Shown piece by piece: positions 1 through 9,120 of a stretch of DNA of 64,000 nucleotides (position 1 is its first letter; every line of letters starts with the position of its first letter). Both the position numbers and the translations under genes were made by a program. The notes beneath the pieces are model-generated. The model saw only the letters and a program-made list of their open reading frames with translations, made no database searches and was not told the origin of the DNA. Source of the DNA: Anaerolineaceae bacterium (GTDB taxonomy: Bacteria > Chloroflexota > Anaerolineae > Anaerolineales > Anaerolineaceae); contig JAJUGU010000004.1 in the NCBI GenBank assembly GCA_029265815.1, forward strand, positions 233,413-297,412. The letters are read 5' to 3'.

Positions 1-1266
1 GTCTTCGAAGTCAAATCTACCAGCGGTGACACCCATCTGGGCGGTGACGACTGGGATGAGGTCATTGTCAACTGGGCCGCTGATCAGTTCCTGGCTGACC
101 AGGGCATCGACCTGCGCAAGGACCGTCAGGCTCTGCAGCGTCTGCGCGAAGCCGCTGAGAAAGCAAAAATTGAACTTTCTACGGTAATGGAAACGGAGAT
201 CAACCTGCCGTATATCACCGCAGATGCCAATGGGCCGAAGCATTTGGTGCTCAAGCTCAGCCGTGCACGCTTCGAACAGATGACCGCCCACCTTCTGGAA
301 CGCTGCAAGAAACCATTCGAAAACGCGCTTCGTGACGCCGGTCTCCAGCCATCAAATATCGACGAGCTGGTGCTGGTTGGCGGTTCCACCCGCATGCCGC
401 AGGTAATCGACCTGGTGCGCAAATTGATCAACAAAGAACCCAACAAGGGCGTCAACCCTGATGAGGTCGTTGCCGTCGGTGCCGCTATCCAGGGTGGTGT
501 GCTCGGCGGTGAAGTGAAAGATATCCTTCTCCTCGATGTCACCCCGTTATCGCTGGGTGTTGAAACCATGGGCGCAGTGATGACCCCGATCATCGAAAGG
601 AACACCACGATCCCCATCCGCAAGTCACAAATCTTCTCGACCGCTGAAGATGGGCAGACTGCTGTCGACATTCATGTGCTGCAGGGAGAACGCCCAATGG
701 CAGCCGATAACATGTCGCTGGGGCGCTTCCGCCTTGAAGGCATCCCCACAGCTCCGCGTGGAATTCCTCAGATCGAGGTTACCTTTGATATTGATGCTAA
801 CGGAATCTTAAACGTTACCGCTCAAGATAAAGCCACCGGACGTGAGCAAAAAGTGACCATCACCGCTTCTACCAATCTGCAAAAGAGTGATATTGAACGC
901 ATGGTGGAAGAAGCGAAAGCGCACAAGGCTGAAGACGACCGGCGCAAGGAACTGGCTGAAGCGCGCAATATTGCCGATAATGCCGCCTATCAGGTAGAAA
1001 AGGCGATCAAGGAGGCTGGTGATAAAATCCCTGCTGATCAAAAATCCAGCATCGATGCCAAAGTTCAAGAACTACGCCAGGCGATGACCGGCGAAGATAT
1101 CGCCCATATTCGAAGTTTGACCCAGGCTTTACAGCAGGAGTATTCCAAGATCATGCAGGCTACCGCCCAGACACAGCAACCAGGCGCTGACCAGACTCCG
1201 CCATCAGGTGAAGGTCCAAAATCAGACGGCGACGTGATAGACGGTGAATTCACCGAAAAAAAATAA
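1..1266 (+). CDS. dnaK: Molecular chaperone DnaK (Hsp70), 3' part
   Basis: The reading frame is open from the first base, so only the C-terminal 421 residues are present and about a third of the protein lies upstream. The first residues contain [11 protein letters not shown], the conserved Hsp70 loop of the ATPase domain. The rest of the ATPase domain follows (LVGGSTRMP), then the linker and substrate-binding domain ([14 protein letters not shown]), the helical lid, and an acidic tail ending DGEFTEKK. DnaK is the ATP-driven cytosolic chaperone working with DnaJ and GrpE. Neither partner is adjacent here; a DnaJ lies 45 kb away. A strong terminator follows. Identity is certain from conserved motifs. 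Confidence 0.97.
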   Translation, partial: VFEVKSTSGDTHLGGDDWDEVIVNWAADQFLADQGIDLRKDRQALQRLREAAEKAKIELSTVMETEINLPYITADANGPKHLVLKLSRARFEQMTAHLLERCKKPFENALRDAGLQPSNIDELVLVGGSTRMPQVIDLVRKLINKEPNKGVNPDEVVAVGAAIQGGVLGGEVKDILLLDVTPLSLGVETMGAVMTPIIERNTTIPIRKSQIFSTAEDGQTAVDIHVLQGERPMAADNMSLGRFRLEGIPTAPRGIPQIEVTFDIDANGILNVTAQDKATGREQKVTITASTNLQKSDIERMVEEAKAHKAEDDRRKELAEARNIADNAAYQVEKAIKEAGDKIPADQKSSIDAKVQELRQAMTGEDIAHIRSLTQALQQEYSKIMQATAQTQQPGADQTPPSGEGPKSDGDVIDGEFTEKK

Positions 1267-1287
1267 AGTTACCCAATGTTATACCTC

Positions 1288-1312
1288 AAGGGGCAGGCAA
1301 AACCTGCCCCTT
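1288..1312 (+). terminator. Intrinsic terminator after dnaK
   Basis: A 10-bp stem (AAGGGGCAGG / CCTGCCCCTT) with a CAAAA loop is followed by a T-rich stretch from 1317. It lies 22 nt after the dnaK stop. Confidence 0.85.
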
Positions 1313-1497
1313 CATGTTTTTGTCAGTAGTGTTTCTTTCTCATCGTTAGAATTGAATTAAGATTCCTTTTCCTCCCTTTCGTATCTTTTCATTTTTTTTC
1401 ATAATTTTTACTCGAATTTTTACCGGAAAAAGAAAAAACACTCCGAAGGGATATAATCGTTCAAGATCATCAAATCATTTTTCCAAAAGGTATCGTG

Positions 1498-1941
1498 ATG
1501 AAAGAATCCAGTTTGATCAGATTGAAATCTCTTGCATGGATCGAAGATGGCCACTCGCTTTTCGTGGTAAGGAACCATGATGTGGTAAAGGGCGATGATT
1601 ATTACCGTCCGATAGGTGGCAGCGTCAATTTTGGTGAAAGAACCACAGATGCCTTGGTGAGAGAAGTCAGCGAAGAATTGGATACCAGTATCTCCATCAC
1701 CGGTGATCCAATGATTGTGGAAAATATTTTTGTTTGTGATGGCGTAACCGGTCATGAGATCGATTATTTATACCCCGCACGGTTCAATGATCCGGCGTTC
1801 TACACTCGAAAAATCTATCCTCTTCGTGAGGATTCTGGTACATTCTTTGATGCAATGTGGGTCGAAATCGAGGCCTGCCTGAAAGGCATTTATCGCCTGG
1901 TTCCAGAAGAGTTAATGAGCTGGTACGCCTCACGCAAGTAG
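1498..1941 (+). CDS. Nudix hydrolase
   Basis: A 147-residue Nudix-fold protein with a near-complete Nudix box: G-x5-E (GSVNFGE) followed after seven residues by REVSEELD, in which the last Gly is replaced by Asp. Such enzymes hydrolyse nucleoside diphosphates linked to another moiety, with Mg2+ bound by the box glutamates. The substrate cannot be deduced. The first possible start is GTG at 1495, but ATG 1498 sits 7 nt after AAAAGG and is preferred. A TATAAT box lies at 1452-1457. The gene stands alone; the next gene starts about 110 nt later. Confidence 0.85.
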   Translation: MKESSLIRLKSLAWIEDGHSLFVVRNHDVVKGDDYYRPIGGSVNFGERTTDALVREVSEELDTSISITGDPMIVENIFVCDGVTGHEIDYLYPARFNDPAFYTRKIYPLREDSGTFFDAMWVEIEACLKGIYRLVPEELMSWYASRK

Positions 1942-2050
1942 ATTCACGCGTTGATGATCACCTTCAGATTTAACAGCAGAACGGATGTGCAGGCATGGTA
2001 AAATTTCCGAAGGCTGCTGGCAACCACTCCACAAAGCAAAAGATGAACCG

Positions 2051-3415
2051 ATGACCCTTTCTTCCAACCCTCACCCTGTCACTTCACACCAAGAACCTGT
2101 ATCAGAGCAGTTTATCCCTACCCTGCCCGTGCGTGTTGCTGAAAGATTGCTGACCGTTTTCTTAAAAATTGCATCAAAACAATACCTCTCGCTTAAACCG
2201 GCAGATATTTCCATCGTCCCCCCGCCACAGCCCGGGCATGCCTACACGCTCTATGCACACGTTCCTTTCTGTGAGAGCCTCTGCCCATACTGCTCATTTA
2301 ACCGCTTCGTGCTCAATCAAGACCGCGCTGTGCGATATTTCAAATCCCTGCGCGAGGAGATGCGCATCCTTTCCCGCCAGGGGTACCGGTTTGAATCGCT
2401 CTATTTTGGCGGCGGAACGCCTACCATCATGCTGGATGAACTGATTCAAACGATCGATCTGGCCCATGAGCTTTTTGAAATTAAGGAAGTCTCTTGCGAA
2501 ACCAATCCCAATCATCTGGTACCTGAGGTTATCGAACAACTTAAAGATAGAGTTCAGCGCCTTTCAGTTGGTGTTCAGAGTTTCGACGATACCCTGTTAA
2601 AACAAATGAACCGCTATGACAAATTTGGTTCAGGCACTCACATCCAGAAAAGCATTCGCGACGCAGCCCCGTTCTTTCAATCATTAAATGTTGATATGAT
2701 CTTCAACTTTCCCAGCCAGACGCCAGATATTCTGCGCCGTGACATCCAAATGGCAATGGACTCGGGCGCTCAACAGGTTACCTTCTACCCGCTGATGACC
2801 TCACCATCCGTAAAGGTTTCTATGGCGAATAGCGTGGGTGAACTCAATACCACCCGCGAAGCCGATTATTACCGCATCATCACCGGAGAATTGAGCCGTG
2901 AATTCTCTCCAATTTCAGCCTGGACCTTTGCGCGCAACGGAACGCACATGATCGATGAGTACATCGTCGATACCGAAGAATACGTTGGGGTCGGATCAGG
3001 TGTTTTCTCCTACCTGAACGGCACGCTTTACGCCAGTACATTCTCTTTGAGTGAGTACGACCGGCGCATCGCAGCCGGAAAAATGGGCATTACCGGTCGA
3101 CAGCCTTTCAGCCGCCGCCAACAGATGCGTTACAACATGATGATGTCCCTTTTCGGGTTGAATTTTGACCGGCAAAAGTTTGCTCAACGGTTCAACATGC
3201 CTGCCTGGCGCGGATTATGGCTCGAAATGCTGTTCTTCAATATTCTTGGCGCATTTCAAAGCAAGAACCGCAATTGTCCAACGCCAGTGGGCAAATACCT
3301 GTCGCTGGTGATTATGCGCGAGTTCTTCACCGGGGTCAACCGCTTGCGTGACATCTCGCGTGCTTCTCTGACCCCAGAAGATCGCGGCGAAAAAATAACG
3401 CAGGCCAGTATATGA
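2051..3415 (+). CDS. HemW/HemN-like radical SAM protein (coproporphyrinogen oxidase family)
   Basis: About 454 residues. The radical SAM cluster motif C-x3-C-x2-C is seen as CESLCPYCSF in the context HVPFCESLCPYCSFNRF, typical of the HemN/HemW family. LYFGGGTPT and the SVGVQSFD segment, also typical of this family, follow. Family members are oxygen-independent coproporphyrinogen oxidases, heme chaperones (HemW) or related SAM enzymes; no heme gene is nearby, so a heme role is unproven. ATG 2051 is chosen because the extra N-terminal residues from 1985 do not look conserved. No clear ribosome site precedes it. The stop overlaps the next start by 4 nt (ATGA), so the two genes are probably translationally coupled. 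Confidence 0.8.
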   Translation: MTLSSNPHPVTSHQEPVSEQFIPTLPVRVAERLLTVFLKIASKQYLSLKPADISIVPPPQPGHAYTLYAHVPFCESLCPYCSFNRFVLNQDRAVRYFKSLREEMRILSRQGYRFESLYFGGGTPTIMLDELIQTIDLAHELFEIKEVSCETNPNHLVPEVIEQLKDRVQRLSVGVQSFDDTLLKQMNRYDKFGSGTHIQKSIRDAAPFFQSLNVDMIFNFPSQTPDILRRDIQMAMDSGAQQVTFYPLMTSPSVKVSMANSVGELNTTREADYYRIITGELSREFSPISAWTFARNGTHMIDEYIVDTEEYVGVGSGVFSYLNGTLYASTFSLSEYDRRIAAGKMGITGRQPFSRRQQMRYNMMMSLFGLNFDRQKFAQRFNMPAWRGLWLEMLFFNILGAFQSKNRNCPTPVGKYLSLVIMREFFTGVNRLRDISRASLTPEDRGEKITQASI

Positions 3416-4362
3416 AAAAATCAGGCAGTTCAACCTCCATGGTTTTGAAATGGATGGGGGCAACCATTCTGGGCTTGATCTGCCTGGCAATCTTTCTGGT
3501 TCTTCTCTTAATTGGCTACTATGCCATCATGAACCGCACGAATGGCAGCATCATTTCTTCGGGTGTCGAAAGAAGATACCTCCTCTACGTTCCTGAATCT
3601 TACGACCCTTCCGTCACCACCCCGCTCGTGGTGAGTATTCACGGATTTTCAAGTTGGCCGCAAAACCTGATGGAAACCAGCCGTTGGAATGAACTTGCGG
3701 ATCGTGAAGGTTTCATTGTGGTTTACCCCTCGGGTATTGGGTTCCCAAAACGCTGGCGGTTACCAGTCAACTTAATGGGAACACCTGGCGCTGAAGAGGA
3801 CGTAATTTTCCTTACCTCATTAATTGACTCGCTGGAACAGCAATACAATATTGATCCCCGGCAGGTGTACATTAACGGGTTTTCCAATGGTGCCGGGATG
3901 ACAGTTGTGATGGGCTGTAGGCTGGCTAACCGCATTGCAGCGGTCGGCGGTGTTGCAGGCGCGTATTTATTCCCGCTTGAATCGTGCCATCCATCCAGGC
4001 CGGTGCCAATGATCGCCTTTCATGGTACGGCTGATCCCATTGTGCCATATTCTGGGGGTACTTCCGCGCATTTTAACGTTCCCTTTCCGAGTATTCCCGA
4101 ATGGATCAAACAACGCGCAGGATTAAATGGCTGTAGTAATCCCCCCACAACGATTCTGGAAAAAGGCTCAGTCACCGGGATTGAATATCGAGAGTGCAAT
4201 TCCAACGCTCCTGTTGTCTTTTACAGCATCCGAGGCGGTGGCCATACCTGGCCAGGAGGTAAGCCACTACCAAAATGGATTGCGGGGTATACAGATCATA
4301 CGATTTCTGCAACAGAGTACATTTGGGAATTCTTCAAACAGCATCCACTACCTGCTGAATAA
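3412..4362 (+). CDS. Membrane-anchored esterase, PHB-depolymerase/feruloyl-esterase (LpqC-like) family
   Basis: 316 residues with an N-terminal membrane segment (about residues 11-37), then an alpha/beta-hydrolase domain. The likely catalytic triad is Ser158 in GFSNGAG, Asp208 in GTADPIVP and His278 in GGGHTWPGG. The LVVSIHG segment supplies the oxyanion region. The domain resembles polyhydroxybutyrate depolymerase/feruloyl esterases, which hydrolyse esters outside the cytoplasm. The start overlaps the preceding radical SAM gene by 4 nt, which suggests joint expression, although a functional link is not obvious. The true substrate is unknown. Confidence 0.82.
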   Translation: MKKSGSSTSMVLKWMGATILGLICLAIFLVLLLIGYYAIMNRTNGSIISSGVERRYLLYVPESYDPSVTTPLVVSIHGFSSWPQNLMETSRWNELADREGFIVVYPSGIGFPKRWRLPVNLMGTPGAEEDVIFLTSLIDSLEQQYNIDPRQVYINGFSNGAGMTVVMGCRLANRIAAVGGVAGAYLFPLESCHPSRPVPMIAFHGTADPIVPYSGGTSAHFNVPFPSIPEWIKQRAGLNGCSNPPTTILEKGSVTGIEYRECNSNAPVVFYSIRGGGHTWPGGKPLPKWIAGYTDHTISATEYIWEFFKQHPLPAE

Positions 4363-4424
4363 TATTTTTTTGCCACTATTGATGCGCTTTTTGCTACAAT
4401 AACATAATAGTCAAGGAGTAAAGT

Positions 4425-5141
4425 ATGAAGCGCATCTCCTGGGGAATAATTCCCGTCCTGGTCATCTTAACTGCCTGCAATTTACTCCAGGCATCTTTTT
4501 CAAAGAAAGTGATCCAACACCCTGCCCCTGAGATCAAAATGGATCATTCCTATTTTGAAAATTTGGGGTGCTTTAATGATCCGGCCTGTCTGCCTGATAA
4601 TTTTCGTGATCTTCTCGATTATCCGATTGATTACATCTCCCGGCCCAATGATCTGCTTGGAGGGTTGAACCCCTCTCTTCCACTGGCTGTGGCCAGAACA
4701 AATGGGTTCAATGCGGAAGATGAGTTCCCGGCTGTTTACATCAACAGCTGCATGATTCAACAATACATCCGTTACCTGGTGCTCGTCAACGGAGAGTTGC
4801 AATTGATCGACTCGGTTGAGAAACTGGCTGCGATATATGCCCCGATCGAATCAGAGAACGAAGCTCTCAGTTACGCCATCGAAGCAACTGGTCTCTCAGC
4901 GCTATATGACCTTGATCAGTCTCCTAACCTGAAACGATTTACCGATACGCTCGAGGAAACCTATGTGAGCAAGCAGGATGGGGGCTATCTCGTCCACCTT
5001 TTCGATACCTTCCTCTGCGGTTGTGGTCCTCATATCGTGCAAAGCGTAGATTTAGTAGTAAGCACTGACGGATCAATTACATTTTCTGATGCCATCGACG
5101 CTTATAGCGACCCTGAGTTAGACGGTCTTTGCATCGATTGA
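4425..5141 (+). CDS. Predicted lipoprotein of unknown function
   Basis: 238 residues. The N-terminus is a lipoprotein signal peptide with lipobox LTAC (Cys at about residue 18), so the protein is probably anchored to the outer face of the cytoplasmic membrane. The mature part is acidic and has several cysteines (GCFNDPAC and FLCGCGP), which could form disulfides. I recognise no domain. A good ribosome site (AAGGAG, 4413-4418) precedes ATG 4425. A TACAAT -10-like box at 4395-4400 suggests its own promoter. Confidence 0.65.
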   Translation: MKRISWGIIPVLVILTACNLLQASFSKKVIQHPAPEIKMDHSYFENLGCFNDPACLPDNFRDLLDYPIDYISRPNDLLGGLNPSLPLAVARTNGFNAEDEFPAVYINSCMIQQYIRYLVLVNGELQLIDSVEKLAAIYAPIESENEALSYAIEATGLSALYDLDQSPNLKRFTDTLEETYVSKQDGGYLVHLFDTFLCGCGPHIVQSVDLVVSTDGSITFSDAIDAYSDPELDGLCID

Positions 5142-5170
5142 CCGCTGTGCATAAACCTCGACCTTGGCAA

Positions 5171-5179
5171 TGATATAAT
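5171..5179 (+). promoter_or_regulatory. Extended -10 promoter for the C39 peptidase gene, probably leaderless
   Basis: TGATATAAT matches the TGN extended -10 plus a consensus TATAAT (5174-5179). Only 9 nt separate the box from the ATG at 5189, so transcription would begin at or just before the start codon. No ribosome site fits in that gap. Confidence 0.65.
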
Positions 5180-5188
5180 CCCTTAAGT

Positions 5189-6493
5189 ATGAAGAAAAGC
5201 ATTAAAGTTCTGATCGGTTTTGCAGCCGCTTTGATCATCTGCGGCATTATTTTGGTTTTACCACCGGTATGGGATCGCGCAATTTATTACGGCCGTGAGA
5301 TTTACGCAGATATCAAATATGCTCTCTTTCCCCCTGCTGAAGCCGTGTTCACTCCCGGTGAAAGTGATCCGGGGGATGTTGCCACATCGGTGGCGGCTAC
5401 AATTCAATCTTCGTTCGCCACCCCAATCGTTACACAATCCACACCCGTTACCACCGCTGAACCCACACCCACCCATACACCGCTTCCCCCTTACGCTTAC
5501 CTGGATGGCATCACCCCCGAACCACAAATGTGGAATAACTGCGGGCCTGCCACCCTTTCAATGTACCTCTCATTTTATAAATGGGGTAACACTCAGGTAG
5601 ACACTGCAGCTGTGTTGAAACCTAACCAGCGTGACAAGAACGTGATGCCATACGAGATGGTGGATTTCGTCAACACCTACACCGATTACAATGCCCTGAT
5701 GCGCATGGGGGGCGATCTGCAAACACTAAAAACCCTCGTAAACGCCGGTTTTCCTGTGATGGTAGAAAAAGGTTTCGAACCGGCAGACCTGAAAAATGAA
5801 GGGTGGATGGGGCACTTTAACTTGATCATCGGCTACGATGATGCCAGGCAGCTCTTTATTACCCAGGATTCATATCTGCTGGTGCATGAAGATTATGACA
5901 CTTCCATCCCCGGCTTCAAGGTGACCTATGCAGATATGGAAAAGAACTGGCGCGCATTCAATTTTGTGTTCATCGTGGTTTATGCGCCAGAAAAACAAAA
6001 TGATGTTCTGAACGCTCTCGGCCCGCTCGCAGATGAAAACCTGGCTTACCAGATTGCCTATCAGCGTGCTGTGAAAGAAACAACCAGTCTCACAGATATT
6101 CGTGATGTCTTTTTTGCCTGGTTTAATACCGGCACCAGTCTGGTTTACCTGCGTGACTACGCTGGTGCAGCCCGCGCTTACGACACCGCATACAGTGTGT
6201 ATCCTAACATCGATACCCCCTCGCGCCCATGGCGCATGCTCTGGTATCAGACCGGGCCATATTACGCCTACTATTACAGCGGTCGCTATCAGGATGTGAT
6301 CGATCTGGCGAACCACACGCTCGATGCGATGAGTGAACCGGTTCTGGAAGAGAGTTATCACTGGCGTGCATTGGCAAAATTAGCCCTGGGTGATCGTAGT
6401 GCTGCAGTGGCTGACTTTCGTAAAGCTCTCGATGTACACGAAAACTTTGGGCCCAGTCTCTACCAGTTGCAGCAATTGGGAGAAACGCCATAA
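5189..6493 (+). CDS. Membrane-anchored C39-family (papain-like) peptidase with TPR tail
   Basis: 434 residues. An N-terminal membrane segment (about 7-27) is followed by a Thr/Pro-rich linker (about 75-100) and a Peptidase_C39_2 domain. The candidate catalytic residues are Cys118 in NNCGPAT, His209 in GHFNLIIGYDD and Asp227 in TQDSY. After residue 270 the protein is helical with TPR-like repeats (LRDYAGAARAYDTA and LGDRSAAVADFRKAL). The catalytic part faces outward by inference. The family includes bacteriocin-leader peptidases, but no ABC transporter is fused or adjacent, so a surface protein-processing or binding role is only a guess. Confidence 0.8.
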   Translation: MKKSIKVLIGFAAALIICGIILVLPPVWDRAIYYGREIYADIKYALFPPAEAVFTPGESDPGDVATSVAATIQSSFATPIVTQSTPVTTAEPTPTHTPLPPYAYLDGITPEPQMWNNCGPATLSMYLSFYKWGNTQVDTAAVLKPNQRDKNVMPYEMVDFVNTYTDYNALMRMGGDLQTLKTLVNAGFPVMVEKGFEPADLKNEGWMGHFNLIIGYDDARQLFITQDSYLLVHEDYDTSIPGFKVTYADMEKNWRAFNFVFIVVYAPEKQNDVLNALGPLADENLAYQIAYQRAVKETTSLTDIRDVFFAWFNTGTSLVYLRDYAGAARAYDTAYSVYPNIDTPSRPWRMLWYQTGPYYAYYYSGRYQDVIDLANHTLDAMSEPVLEESYHWRALAKLALGDRSAAVADFRKALDVHENFGPSLYQLQQLGETP

Positions 6494-6528
6494 TCAGGCC
6501 ATCAAGAAAGGATTCATCGGGGAAAAAT

Positions 6529-7791
6529 ATGGTAAAGATTATTCACTTTGCAGACGCTCATATCGATATCGCCACACACGGCAGGCATGATCCTGAAACA
6601 GGGCTGCCCATCCGCGTGTTGGATTTTTTAGCCGCTCTCAATAAGATCATCGACACAGCGATACATGAAAAAGCCGACCTGGTGATCTTCTCTGGCGATG
6701 CTTACAAGGATCGCACTCCATCACCAACCTTTCAGCGCGAATGGGGCAGGCGGATCATCAGGCTTTCCACTGCACAAATCCCCACCCTGCTGCTCACCGG
6801 CAACCATGACATCAGCCCGGCGAGCGGTCGTGCGAGCACTTTACAGGAATTTGATACGCTTCAGGTGCCCATGATTAAAGTGCTCTACAAACCGCAATTG
6901 CTTACCCCGCAGGATCTATGGGGCTTACCTCTGCAGGTGTTGGCTTTGCCCTGGATTTTTCGCTCAGTATTGATGGCGAACATCGAATATTCCACAAGCA
7001 ACGGCGACAAAACCAACGAAGAACTCGAAAAGCGCATCAGCGAAGTTTACGAAAATTTCCTAAACTCCCTTGATCCAACCTTGCCGGCTGTGCTCGTCGC
7101 TCACGGGTCTGTGCAGGGCGCGGTCTACGGGAATGAACGCACAGTCATGCTTGGCAAAGATCTTGTCATTCCCGGAAACCTGGTGAAGGATCCCCGTCTC
7201 GATTATGTTGCCCTGGGGCATATCCATAAACACCAGGATTTAAACCCCGGTCTGCATCCCCCGGTGGTTTACCCGGGGTCAATCGAACGCGTTGACTTTG
7301 GTGAAGCAGCCGATGAAAAAGGATTCATCATTGCCGAAATTGAAAAGGGCAAGACCACTTATCAGTTTAAGAAAATCGATGGACGTCGCTTCTTCGACAA
7401 ACACGTAAAGATTAAGGAAAAGGAAGGTTTAATGGATAAGATTCTTGCCAGCCTTCCACCAGATGACAAGATCCCCGACGCGATCATCCGCCTGACAATC
7501 GAATACCCGCGCGACCTGGATATGTTCATAGACGAACCTCTGCTGCGCGAAAAATGCGCTGCCGCGCTTGAGTTTCATCTCATCCGCCGCCCGCAAGAAG
7601 AAGCCCGCCTGCGCCTGCCTCACGATCAGACCATCGCCAGCCTGACACCAATTGAACTTCTCGAAACTTATTGGAAATCTGTTCACACCAGCCCGCAGGA
7701 TCTGAAAACGCTTCAATCTATGGCAGCCGAGATCATTCAAACCGTTTCCAGTGGTGAACCATCAGAGACACTTATGGAAGAGAATCAGTAA
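6529..7791 (+). CDS. sbcD: DNA repair exonuclease SbcD (Mre11 family)
   Basis: 420 residues. The calcineurin-like phosphoesterase motifs are all visible: FADAHID (7-13), SGDAYKD with the metal-binding Asp57, GNHD (91-94), VAHGS and GHIHKH. SbcD is the nuclease subunit that works with the ATPase SbcC on DNA hairpins and blocked double-strand ends in the cytoplasm. The stop codon abuts the ATG of the next gene, a CNNM-type membrane protein that separates sbcD from sbcC. Confidence 0.95.
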   Translation: MVKIIHFADAHIDIATHGRHDPETGLPIRVLDFLAALNKIIDTAIHEKADLVIFSGDAYKDRTPSPTFQREWGRRIIRLSTAQIPTLLLTGNHDISPASGRASTLQEFDTLQVPMIKVLYKPQLLTPQDLWGLPLQVLALPWIFRSVLMANIEYSTSNGDKTNEELEKRISEVYENFLNSLDPTLPAVLVAHGSVQGAVYGNERTVMLGKDLVIPGNLVKDPRLDYVALGHIHKHQDLNPGLHPPVVYPGSIERVDFGEAADEKGFIIAEIEKGKTTYQFKKIDGRRFFDKHVKIKEKEGLMDKILASLPPDDKIPDAIIRLTIEYPRDLDMFIDEPLLREKCAAALEFHLIRRPQEEARLRLPHDQTIASLTPIELLETYWKSVHTSPQDLKTLQSMAAEIIQTVSSGEPSETLMEENQ

Positions 7792-9120
7792 ATGTCAAAC
7801 ATTTTTATTGAAATCCTGTTCATCTTCATTCTTATCCTGTGCAATGGTTTTTTTGCCATGTCAGAGATTGCGCTCGTTTCGGCGCGCAAGGTCCGCCTGG
7901 AGCAGCATGCAGAAGAAGGAGATAAGGGCGCCAAAACAGCGCTTGAACTGACCCATTCCACCAGCAAACTGCTTTCAGCAGTACAGATAGGCATAACCCT
8001 GGTCAGTATGCTCACCGGTGTGTTCGGAGGCGCCACCCTTGCCGCGCGTCTGACAACTGTACTCGCAGGTGTCTACTGGATGGAAAAATATGCCTCTCCA
8101 ATTTCACTGACCATCGTTGTACTCATCACCACCTACTTCTCTCTGGTGCTCGGCGAACTCATCCCCAAAAAACTCGCCCTTAACAACCCCGAAAAGATCG
8201 CTTCACGCGTTTCTGGTTTCATGCGTTTCATCTCCTGGCTCACTTCCCCCCTGATCCATTTACTATCTGCGTCAACTGAACTGGGAATGCGCATCCTGGG
8301 TGTCAAGCCATCCCTCGAACCCCCAATTACAGAAGAAGAGATCAAAGTGCTGATTGACCAGGGAACCCAGGTGGGGGTTTTCGGTGAAGCCGAACAAGAC
8401 ATGGTAGAAGGTGTGTTCAGGTTGAATGACCGCTCGATCAATGCCATCATGACGCCGCGTACTGAGATCGTCTGGTTGGACCTTGACGACAGCAAGGAGC
8501 AGATTCTGAAACAGGTGCTTGAGAGCCCATATTCACGCTTTCCGGTTGCCAAAGGATCGTTGGACAATGTAATCGGAATCCTCAATGCCAAAGACCTACT
8601 TGAGAAACATATCACAGGAAAGCCCTATGATATTCAGGATCTGGTGCAAAAACCACTCTTCGTGCCTGAGAACACACAGGCCGTGCGCGTTTTAGAAATG
8701 GAGCGTGAAAGCGGGGTGCATGAAGCTCTGGTCATCGACGAATACGGCGGTGTCTTGGGATTTGTCACCCTTTTTGATGTACTGGAAACGATCATCGGCG
8801 ACCTTTCTTCGCTGGATAATAAAGGTGAAGCAGAAATTGTACGCCGTGAAGATGGTTCTTATCTCCTTGACGGGCTTTTGCCCATTGATGAATTCAAAGA
8901 TCTTTTTGATATTGACGAACTTCCAGAAGAAGAAAAGGTCGGGTTTCAAACCGTTGGCGGTTTCATCATCAATCAACTTGGTTCCATTCCAACCACCGGA
9001 CAATGCTTTCAATGGCAAGGATTGCGTTTTGAAGTGGTCGATATGGACCAGCACCGGGTGGACAAGGTTTTGGTCACCCGCGATCCCATCGTAGCAGAAG
9101 ATAAACAGGAGGGGTCATGA
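7792..9120 (+). CDS. CNNM/HlyC-CorC family membrane protein with CBS pair
   Basis: 442 residues. The N-terminal DUF21/CNNM transmembrane domain (about residues 1-190) begins FIFILILCNGFFAMSEIAL. A CBS-domain pair follows (about 200-330, including TPRTEIVWLD and EYGGVLGFVTLFDVLE), then a C-terminal CorC/HlyC domain (VGGFIINQLGSIP). Members are implicated in magnesium/cobalt homeostasis; some are still labelled hemolysins. The gene starts directly after the sbcD stop and overlaps sbcC by 4 nt (ATGA), so it is embedded in the sbcDC operon. Its link to DNA repair is unclear. Confidence 0.9.
   Translation: MSNIFIEILFIFILILCNGFFAMSEIALVSARKVRLEQHAEEGDKGAKTALELTHSTSKLLSAVQIGITLVSMLTGVFGGATLAARLTTVLAGVYWMEKYASPISLTIVVLITTYFSLVLGELIPKKLALNNPEKIASRVSGFMRFISWLTSPLIHLLSASTELGMRILGVKPSLEPPITEEEIKVLIDQGTQVGVFGEAEQDMVEGVFRLNDRSINAIMTPRTEIVWLDLDDSKEQILKQVLESPYSRFPVAKGSLDNVIGILNAKDLLEKHITGKPYDIQDLVQKPLFVPENTQAVRVLEMERESGVHEALVIDEYGGVLGFVTLFDVLETIIGDLSSLDNKGEAEIVRREDGSYLLDGLLPIDEFKDLFDIDELPEEEKVGFQTVGGFIINQLGSIPTTGQCFQWQGLRFEVVDMDQHRVDKVLVTRDPIVAEDKQEGS

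Noticed and set aside
1..1266. HrcA/CIRCE-type heat-shock control of dnaK
   Set aside because: The promoter lies outside the window, and I see no TTAGCACTC-type element near the DnaJ gene either.
4413..5141. Toxin or defence role for the cysteine-containing lipoprotein
   Set aside because: No toxin motif, immunity partner or defence gene is adjacent; only a lipobox is visible.
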